Below, piece by piece: positions 1 through 4,888 of a stretch of DNA of 5,494 nucleotides. The notes under the pieces are model-generated. The model had not been told where the DNA came from. It saw nothing but the letters and a program-made list of their open reading frames with translations, and searched no databases. Made by a program: the position numbers and the translations under genes. The DNA is from Acidobacteriota bacterium (GTDB lineage Bacteria; Acidobacteriota; Aminicenantia; UBA2199). The DNA is taken from positions 1-5,494 of the forward strand of contig JAQUQF010000134.1 of assembly GCA_028749105.1 (NCBI GenBank), in the 5' to 3' direction. Numbering within the stretch: position 1 is the first letter of the stretch; every line of letters begins with the position of its first letter.

Positions 1-1
1 G

Positions 2-832
2 AAGAACGTCTTCATCTTCGCCCCCATGATCTTTTCCCTGCACATGTTCCAATCGGCCTATATCTGGAGAAGCCTGCTGGCCTTCCTGCTCTTCGGCCTG
101 GTCTCGGGCTGCATGTACGTGTTCAACGACATCCTGGACCGTAAAAAAGACAGGCTGCACCCGGTCAAGAAGGACCGGCCCATCGCCTCCGGCCGCCTGG
201 GCGCGCGTGTCGCGTTCGTTGCGGCCCTGGTGCTCCTGGTTGGCATGCTGCTGCTGATCGCGCGCTTCAACCGTGAATTTTTTCTGATCACCGTCTTCTA
301 TGTCGCCATGAACGTGCTCTACTCGTTGTTCCTGAAGAGCGTGGTCATCATCGACATCATGGTCATCGCCCTGGGCTTCGTGCTGCGGGTCATGATCGGC
401 GGCGCGGTGAACGCCATCGTCCTGTATCCCTGGATCCTGATCTCCACCTTTCTGCTGGCGATTTTCCTGGCCCTGATCAAGCGCCGGCAGGAACTGCTCA
501 AGATCCAGGAGCTGCATCCCGAGCAGGTCACGCGCAAGACCCTGCAGAGCTACACCCTGGGCCTGCTGGACCAGATGATCAGCATCGCCACGGCCACGAC
601 CCTCATCTCCTACATCATGTACGTCCTCTCTTCCGACGTCCAGCAGAAATTTCACACGGACAAGCTTTACTACACGGTCCCGTTCGTCATCTTCGGCATC
701 TTCCGCTACCTGTTCCTCTCCTATTCGAAGGGGGAAGGGGAGAGCCCTTCCGACATCATCTACAGCGACCTGCCCTTCACCTTGAACCTTCTCCTCTGGG
801 TCGCCACCTTCATCCTGCTGGTCACCCGCTGA
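2..832 (+). CDS. UbiA-family prenyltransferase, decaprenyl-phosphate phosphoribosyltransferase-like (5' truncated)
   Basis: The reading frame is open from base 2, and the residues before the first ATG (position 26), KNVFIFAP, match the conserved start of this family, usually preceded by a RPxQW segment. The gene therefore begins upstream of the window and ATG 26 is internal; perhaps 10-25 residues are missing. Numbering from the first visible codon (276 residues): the Asp-rich motif N42-D43-x2-D46-x3-D50 with RPIASG at 59-64; YSxxLK at 107-112; D118 and GFVLR at 125-129; KRRxEL from 160; LDQM at 189-192; KGEGESP at 243-249. About eight hydrophobic segments are visible, fitting the nine-helix UbiA fold. 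Family knowledge: the closest members transfer phosphoribose from PRPP to polyprenyl phosphate at the inner membrane, giving a lipid-linked ribose/arabinose donor. Other UbiA members prenylate quinone or haem precursors, but the KRRxEL, LDQM and KGEG motifs favour the phosphoribosyl branch. The exact substrate is inferred. The next gene begins 7 nt after the stop. Confidence 0.88.
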   Translation, partial: KNVFIFAPMIFSLHMFQSAYIWRSLLAFLLFGLVSGCMYVFNDILDRKKDRLHPVKKDRPIASGRLGARVAFVAALVLLVGMLLLIARFNREFFLITVFYVAMNVLYSLFLKSVVIIDIMVIALGFVLRVMIGGAVNAIVLYPWILISTFLLAIFLALIKRRQELLKIQELHPEQVTRKTLQSYTLGLLDQMISIATATTLISYIMYVLSSDVQQKFHTDKLYYTVPFVIFGIFRYLFLSYSKGEGESPSDIIYSDLPFTLNLLLWVATFILLVTR

Positions 833-839
833 AGTTCCC

Positions 840-1478
840 GTGGATGGCCTGAGCGTCATCAAGCGCCTGCAATTCTCCGGGATCGGCCAGGAGGAGCTGG
901 AAGACATCTACCGCCGCCACAAGGACGAGTACCGCGTGCTGCTGCATCTGGCGCAGCATCCCAGGTTCCCGCAGGGACTGGCGCTGGGGATCATCAGCAA
1001 GCTTTTCGCCGTCGACCTGGTGCGCCTCATCAAGAACGTCAAGGCCAACCCCTATGTGCGCAAGAAGGCCGAGATGGAGTTCATGCAGCGCTACAAGCGG
1101 CTGGCGCTCGGTGAAAAAATCTCGCTGCTGAAGATGGCTCCCAACGTACTTCTCCTCGCCTTGATCGATGAGAGCCACCCCCAGCTCCTCCAGGCGATCC
1201 TGGAGAACCCCTGCTGCAGCGAGGAGGTCGTCCTGCGCTTTGTCAACCGCGTTACGGAGCGCTACAGCCTCTACCAGGCCCTCTGCGAAACGCAGTGGTG
1301 CCGGAACCCGGCCGTGGCCGAGGCCGTAGCCCACGATCCCGAGGCGCCGGTCCGGATCCTGCTGAAGATCATCCCCTTCCTTGGACTGTCCGGCCTGCAA
1401 AAGCTGTTCGGTGACCCGAACACTCACCAGGCGGTCCGCGACCACATCCGCTCGTTCCTGGATAACCGGGGCCTCTGA
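840..1478 (+). CDS. Hypothetical helical-repeat protein (HEAT/LRV-like), unknown function
   Basis: I do not recognise this 212-residue protein. It starts at GTG 840, the only plausible start: the frame is closed upstream by a stop at 783 and the first in-frame ATG is at residue 79. No good Shine-Dalgarno precedes it, and the 7-nt gap from the UbiA stop suggests translation coupled to that gene. There is no signal peptide or membrane segment, so it is probably cytoplasmic. The sequence looks all-helical with repeated short units in which a helix is broken by a P-containing turn: AQHPRFP (38-44), KANPYVRKKAE (68-78), LENPCCSEEV (121-130), CRNPAVAEAVAHDPEAP (154-170) and GDPNTHQAV (191-199). These NP or DP turns followed by V/A-rich helices resemble HEAT or leucine-rich-variant (LRV) repeats, which usually serve as protein-binding scaffolds. 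Cysteines sit at 125, 126, 149 and 154, but no Fe-S or zinc motif is clear. A role beside the membrane transferase, for example as a regulator or adaptor, is only a guess from context. Confidence 0.8.
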   Translation: MDGLSVIKRLQFSGIGQEELEDIYRRHKDEYRVLLHLAQHPRFPQGLALGIISKLFAVDLVRLIKNVKANPYVRKKAEMEFMQRYKRLALGEKISLLKMAPNVLLLALIDESHPQLLQAILENPCCSEEVVLRFVNRVTERYSLYQALCETQWCRNPAVAEAVAHDPEAPVRILLKIIPFLGLSGLQKLFGDPNTHQAVRDHIRSFLDNRGL

Positions 1479-1498
1479 ACCCCCTGCGATCCCCCCGC

Positions 1499-1527
1499 TT
1501 GTCATTATAACCGGACTGGTATAAAAT
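1499..1527 (+). promoter_or_regulatory. Predicted sigma70-type promoter for the M23 peptidase gene
   Basis: TTGTCA at 1499-1504 (5 of 6 to the -35 consensus) and TAAAAT at 1522-1527 (5 of 6 to the -10 consensus) are separated by 17 bp, in the 57-bp gap after the hypothetical gene. Transcription would begin about 7 nt after the -10, at roughly 1533-1536, which is the ATG itself. An imperfect dyad (TTATAACC at 1505-1512 against GGTATAA at 1518-1524) occupies the spacer and could be an operator. The promoter separates the peptidase from the upstream pair. It is predicted from sequence only. Confidence 0.55.
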
Positions 1528-1535
1528 CGGTCCTG

Positions 1536-3527
1536 ATGACCGTCCTGCGCAAAATTCCAGTTCTCATCTTGTTGGCATCATGCCTCCTGCCGGCTCGGGA
1601 GCCGGAGAGTAAGTACGGCTGGCCGCTGGCCATCCGCGACGGCGTCAGCTCGTCTTTCCAGGAGTTCCGCTCCAACCATTTCCACGCCGGCATCGACATG
1701 CGCACGTTCCAACGCACCGGCTTCCCGGTCCTGGCCGTCACCGACGGCTGGATCGAGAGCATTTCCGTCTCCAACCGCAGTTACGGGCGCCTCCTGCGCC
1801 TGAGGCACGCCGACGGCAATTATTCACTCTATGGTCACCTGGATCGATTTCGTGACGACATCGAGGTGGTTGTCGACCGGGTGCGGGCCGCCGGCGGCAA
1901 GAGGTATTTCCGCAACCATGTTCTGGCTGAGCCTCCTGCCGTGCGCCGGGGCGAGATCATCGCCTTCAGCGGCGAGAGCGGCGCCGGCTTCGCCCACCTG
2001 CACCTGGAAATCCGCGACGGGGCGGACCAGGCGCTGAACCCCCTGATGCTCATCGACAACCTGGCCGTTGATGCGTACGCGCCGCACCTGAAGGGGGTCC
2101 TGGTGCGCAGCCGAGGGGAGACGCAGGTGAACGGGGACTGCGGCGAGTTTTATTTCAAGCTGCAGCGGCAAGGCGCAGAATATACGCTGGCACGACCGCT
2201 GGAGATCAGCGGCGCCTGCGATATCGTCCTGGAGGCGATTGACCTGTCCGATGTCCGCCATGTCATCGCCCCCTACAGCGTGGAGGCCAGCCTGGACGGC
2301 AGGCCGGTCTTCGGCGTCTCGTTCGAGCGCCTGACGCGCGACGACAACAACCAGCTGGGCATGCTCTATGACATGGCCTACTCGACCTCCGGCAACTATC
2401 TCTTCAACCTCTGCTCGCAAAATGGTTTCGCCCTGGAAAAAACCGGCGGGCGACTGGCCGAAGAATTGGCGCGCCTCTCTCCCGGGTTGCACGAGATCCG
2501 TGCCACTGTCTCCGATCAGCGGGGGAACCGTGCCTTGGCCCTGCTTCCGGTGCTCAAGACCGCCCCGGTCGGTCGCCGCCCCGGTGAAATGAAAAGCGAG
2601 ACGGCCGGCGGGAAAGGAAATGGGCTGATGCAGGGGATCGAATTTGTCACGTTCGTCAACCGCGGCGATATCGTGATCAAGGCGGTCGATTTTCCAGCCC
2701 CAGCCGGCCGCCTGAAGCTCAGGGTAACCCAGGGGGGGGAGGAACAGGTGGTTCCGGCCCGCGAGTACGCTTCAGGGGTCTATTTCGCCTTCAAGCCCCT
2801 GAACCATGAGCTCCGTATGCTGCTGCGCTTCGAACTGACCGAGAACGGCATTGTGGTCGAGGTCAGGCAAAAAGTGTTGCAGGCGGTGCTCCTAAAAAAT
2901 AATTACCCGCAGACCGTGCGCTTCCAAGACTTTACGGCCGAGTTCGGTCCAACGACGGTCAGGGATCCGGCCGTTCTGTTGCTTGAGCCAGTGGCGCTGC
3001 AGCCCGATTTCCCGCTGCTGGCTGGCCCGGTCCGCTCCGGTCCAATCCATTTCGCCTTCCTGGACGCGGTTTTCTTCAAATTTAACACCCCGCTGGGTAC
3101 TCCGCTTTCCCGGCAACTTGGGATTTTTAAATACCAGGAAACGACGCGGAAATGGACCTATGTGACTACTCGGCCCGACCCTGTGCCTGGATACCTCTCC
3201 ACCAGGGTTTTGACGGCCGGGACCTACGCCCTTCTCCGCGATATCTTCCCCCCTGCCATCTCCCTGGGCCGGCTGAAGACCCGCCATTTAGGGAAGCTGA
3301 AGCGGCTGTTTGTCCTCGTAAGCGACAAGGGGATGGGAATTGATGACGCCTCCCTGGAGGTTTTCCTGAACCGGAATAGGCTCGCAGGTGACTATGATCC
3401 CGATTGGAGACATATCCATCTTAAAGAACTGCCTTATTTAAAAAAGGGGACCAACGAACTCCTTGTCCGCGCCGCCGACCTGGCGGGAAACCGGGTCGAA
3501 AAACGATTCTTTTTTTCATTGAAATAA
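1536..3527 (+). CDS. Exported M23-family (LytM-type) metallopeptidase with long beta-rich C-terminal region
   Basis: The 663-residue protein starts at ATG 1536 with a short basic N-terminus and hydrophobic core (residues 1-20), so it is exported. L-A-S-C16 fits a lipobox, but cleavage after A20 by signal peptidase I is also possible. The M23 domain covers about 29-174 and has every expected catalytic residue: H50 and D54 (HxxxD), H101 in YGHL, and H154/H156 in HLHLEI. By analogy with LytM, H50, D54 and H156 bind zinc and H101 and H154 assist catalysis. Such enzymes cut peptide cross-links in peptidoglycan. The remaining ~490 residues look like beta-sandwich modules: one ending in DQRGN (327-331), a middle part with a W-x-Y and 'G-x-Y-A-L-L-x-D' segment (540-569), and a terminal Ig-like unit with DKGMGIDDASLEV (597-609) and DLAGN (648-652). 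These probably bind or position the enzyme. It is much longer than minimal M23 enzymes (~150-450 residues). No Shine-Dalgarno precedes the ATG. An 8-G run lies at codons 399-402, and the 3' end is AT-richer. Confidence 0.93.
   Translation: MTVLRKIPVLILLASCLLPAREPESKYGWPLAIRDGVSSSFQEFRSNHFHAGIDMRTFQRTGFPVLAVTDGWIESISVSNRSYGRLLRLRHADGNYSLYGHLDRFRDDIEVVVDRVRAAGGKRYFRNHVLAEPPAVRRGEIIAFSGESGAGFAHLHLEIRDGADQALNPLMLIDNLAVDAYAPHLKGVLVRSRGETQVNGDCGEFYFKLQRQGAEYTLARPLEISGACDIVLEAIDLSDVRHVIAPYSVEASLDGRPVFGVSFERLTRDDNNQLGMLYDMAYSTSGNYLFNLCSQNGFALEKTGGRLAEELARLSPGLHEIRATVSDQRGNRALALLPVLKTAPVGRRPGEMKSETAGGKGNGLMQGIEFVTFVNRGDIVIKAVDFPAPAGRLKLRVTQGGEEQVVPAREYASGVYFAFKPLNHELRMLLRFELTENGIVVEVRQKVLQAVLLKNNYPQTVRFQDFTAEFGPTTVRDPAVLLLEPVALQPDFPLLAGPVRSGPIHFAFLDAVFFKFNTPLGTPLSRQLGIFKYQETTRKWTYVTTRPDPVPGYLSTRVLTAGTYALLRDIFPPAISLGRLKTRHLGKLKRLFVLVSDKGMGIDDASLEVFLNRNRLAGDYDPDWRHIHLKELPYLKKGTNELLVRAADLAGNRVEKRFFFSLK
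2732..2739 (+). repeat. Homopolymeric run of eight G inside the M23 peptidase gene
   Basis: Eight consecutive G fall in codons 399-402 (end of Gln-Gly-Gly-Glu). Reading through by eye, loss of one G meets a TGA at 2800-2802 and gain of one G meets a TGA at 2807-2809 (window coordinates). Either slip would leave the signal sequence and peptidase domain but remove about 240 C-terminal residues. The tract length is at the lower end of what is known to vary in phase-variable genes, so function is not implied by sequence alone. Confidence 0.9.
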
Positions 3528-3851
3528 GCGCGCAGCCGCTTTCCCGGGAATTTTCAAGAATACTGATCCAGATATTTTGGCAATGACTGTGGAAATCCCC
3601 GTTTTGAACTCCCTAGAATCTTGTGGGATATGGATTTCAGCGGATTGCATACTTTTAATATGCATAGAATGGCTATAATGCAAGATATTACCTGAATGTC
3701 CCGTCAGTCAATGATCCGCGAAGTTCAACCACGTCGCTCCTGGTTGTCCAAGGCGTTGACACGATGGGGGGAAAATGAGAAAATCAAGCGAAGAAAGAAC
3801 TGTCCGTGTAAAAAATACATGCATCCATGTCCGGGGCTGATGCCAGTGGAA
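3528..3851. other. AT-richer intergenic region with weak hairpin and TGCAT-type repeats
   Basis: No convincing gene is found here. Near the left end TTCCCGGGAA (3541-3550) is a perfect 10-bp palindrome with no loop. An imperfect hairpin follows: AAGAATACTG (lower arm 3557-3565), loop ATC, then CAG-A-TATTTT (3569-3578), about 9 pairs with one bulged A; it could weakly terminate or protect the peptidase mRNA, but there is no separate T tract. From 3645 to 3683 come TTGCAT (3645-3650), the palindrome TATGCATA (3659-3666) and ATGCAA (3678-3683), and a further ATGCAT lies at 3819-3824. TATAAT at 3674-3679 is a perfect -10 hexamer, but I find no -35 at proper distance and no TGn extension. Two 21-codon ORFs (ATG 3630 and ATG 3775) lack support. 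The promoter for the glycosyltransferase is listed separately. Confidence 0.6.
3756..3784 (+). promoter_or_regulatory. Predicted sigma70-type promoter for the GT9 / O-antigen ligase-like unit
   Basis: A perfect -35 (TTGACA, 3756-3761) is followed after 17 bp by GAAAAT (3779-3784), 4 of 6 to the -10 consensus. Transcription would begin near 3791, giving a leader of about 75 nt to the TTG start at 3866. The start is the first of two overlapping glycan genes, so this promoter would serve both. An upstream isolated TATAAT at 3674-3679 might belong to a second promoter, but no matching -35 is seen. Confidence 0.5.
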
Positions 3852-3858
3852 AGGGAGG
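3852..3858 (+). promoter_or_regulatory. Strong ribosome binding site that places the GT9 start at TTG 3866
   Basis: AGGGAGG lies 7 nt before an in-frame TTG at 3866, ideal Shine-Dalgarno spacing. The upstream in-frame ATG at 3827 has no purine-rich site in front of it (it follows CATGCATCC). This is the best ribosome binding site in the window and the main reason for choosing the later start. Confidence 0.65.
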
Positions 3859-3865
3859 ACCCAGA

Positions 3866-4888
3866 TTGACCAGCGTCGGGAGCGAAATTTTTGATGCCGA
3901 TGCGCTCTTCATCCGCCTGCGCCTGCTTGGCGACATCGTCTTCACCATACCCGCGGTGCAATTGTTCAAAGAGCGCTTTCCCGGCACGCGCCTGCATTAC
4001 GTGGTAGAGGAGCGGTTCAGGGATGTCGCCGAACTCATCCCCGGCGTCGACCATGTCATTGCCGTTCCCCGGCGCCGCGGCATCGCCGCTATCCTGGCTT
4101 TCCGCAAGCAGGTCCGTTCTCTGCGGATCGGCACCATCGTCGATTTCCATTCCGGACCCGCTTCGGCGCTGCTGACCCGGGTCAGCGGGGTTCCCCTGCG
4201 GATCGGCTACCGCACACCGAACCGCAATTGGGCCTATAACAAGCTGGTGGAGCGCTTTGATCCCTCGCGGCCGGCCCACTCCGTCCACAACCAGGCCCGG
4301 CTGCTCGAAGCGCTGGGCGTCGATGCCTGTTCACTCCCTCAATATCCGTTCATCGATCCGCGTACCTTTCCCGTTTCTCCACGGCTGGCCCCGCTCCTGC
4401 AGCTCCAGCCGCGGGTAGTACTCCATCTGGGCGCTGGCAACCGCTTCCGGGATTGGGGCGAGGACCATTTCTCCGCCCTGGTGCAGCGCCTGGGAGCGCA
4501 AAAGGTTCACGTCGTTCTGTTCGGCGGCACCCCTGAAGAAGCGGCGCGGGGAGCGAAGCTGGGCGGGCACCCTTATGTCCATGACGCGTCGGGCCGCTTG
4601 TCGGCCAAAGAAATTCTCTCCCTTGTAATCGGGGCGGCCGCCTACGTCGGCGCCGATTCGGGCCCCTTGCACCTGGCATCTCTGACCGCAACCCCACTGG
4701 TGGCCCTCTATGGCCCCAACCTGGCCGAGGTCAGCGGGCCATGGCGGCGGGAGGGCGTGGTGATCGTCCAGATGGAGATGGCGTGCCGTCCCTGTTCACA
4801 ACGGAGCTGCAAGTATGGTACAATCCCCTGCATGCGGAACATCAGCACGGACAGGGTCTATGAAGCGGTCAGCCAGTTCATCCACTGA
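3866..4888 (+). CDS. Glycosyltransferase family 9 (ADP-heptose:LPS heptosyltransferase-like)
   Basis: I take TTG 3866 as the start (340 residues); ATG 3827 would add 13 residues, MSGADASGKGGPR, which are low-complexity and use GGA and AGA codons uncommon in the rest of the gene. Numbering from TTG: the N-terminal domain begins with IRLRLLGDIVFTIPA (16-30), with D23 matching the catalytic-base Asp of WaaC/WaaF. The C-terminal donor-binding domain has LHLGAGNRFRDW (186-197) and GADSGPLHLAS (262-272, D264, H269), the GT9 signature, then LYGP. At the position of the usual GT9 Lys (K-x-W-P) there is R195. A motif C307-x2-C310-x4-C315-x6-C322 at the C-terminus is seen in many GT9 proteins and may bind metal or form disulfides. 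The family transfers heptose, or less often another sugar, from a nucleotide donor to lipid A core or related acceptors on the cytoplasmic face of the inner membrane. The sugar and acceptor here are not determined. The O-antigen ligase-like gene overlaps its last 29 nt. Confidence 0.9.
   Translation: MTSVGSEIFDADALFIRLRLLGDIVFTIPAVQLFKERFPGTRLHYVVEERFRDVAELIPGVDHVIAVPRRRGIAAILAFRKQVRSLRIGTIVDFHSGPASALLTRVSGVPLRIGYRTPNRNWAYNKLVERFDPSRPAHSVHNQARLLEALGVDACSLPQYPFIDPRTFPVSPRLAPLLQLQPRVVLHLGAGNRFRDWGEDHFSALVQRLGAQKVHVVLFGGTPEEAARGAKLGGHPYVHDASGRLSAKEILSLVIGAAAYVGADSGPLHLASLTATPLVALYGPNLAEVSGPWRREGVVIVQMEMACRPCSQRSCKYGTIPCMRNISTDRVYEAVSQFIH

Noticed and set aside
822..1505. Long minus-strand ORF opposite the helical-repeat gene
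   Set aside because: It is an antisense shadow of GC-rich coding DNA: the product is rich in Q, D and G with no recognisable motif, and the plus-strand frame has coherent helical repeats.
1824..2492. Minus-strand ORF of 222 codons opposite the M23 gene
   Set aside because: The plus strand there encodes the conserved peptidase residues; the antisense product has low-complexity A/G/Q composition.
3490..3516. GAAAAA...TTTTTTTC near the end of the peptidase gene as a terminator
   Set aside because: It is inside the coding sequence, the stem would be A-U only, and the T run encodes the Phe residues of the C-terminus.
3541..3554. TTCCCGGGAA palindrome followed by TTTT as a terminator
   Set aside because: The palindrome has no loop bases, so the RNA cannot fold into a stable stem, and the T run is only four long.
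3674..3679. Perfect TATAAT as an independent promoter
   Set aside because: No -35 with at least 3 matches occurs at 16-18 bp, and the TG of an extended -10 is one base out of place; kept only as a note in the intergenic entry.
3630..3695. 21-codon ORF (ATG 3630 to TGA) in the intergenic region
   Set aside because: There is no Shine-Dalgarno, and it spans the repeats and TATAAT; nothing suggests it is translated.
3775..3840. 21-codon ORF just upstream of GT9, considered as a leader peptide
   Set aside because: Its ATG lies before the predicted transcription start (about 3791), and only a G run resembling no proper Shine-Dalgarno precedes it.
3725..4288. Minus-strand ORF of 187 codons across the intergenic region and GT9 start
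   Set aside because: It covers the plus-strand promoter, ribosome binding site and conserved GT9 N-terminus, and its product shows no family features.
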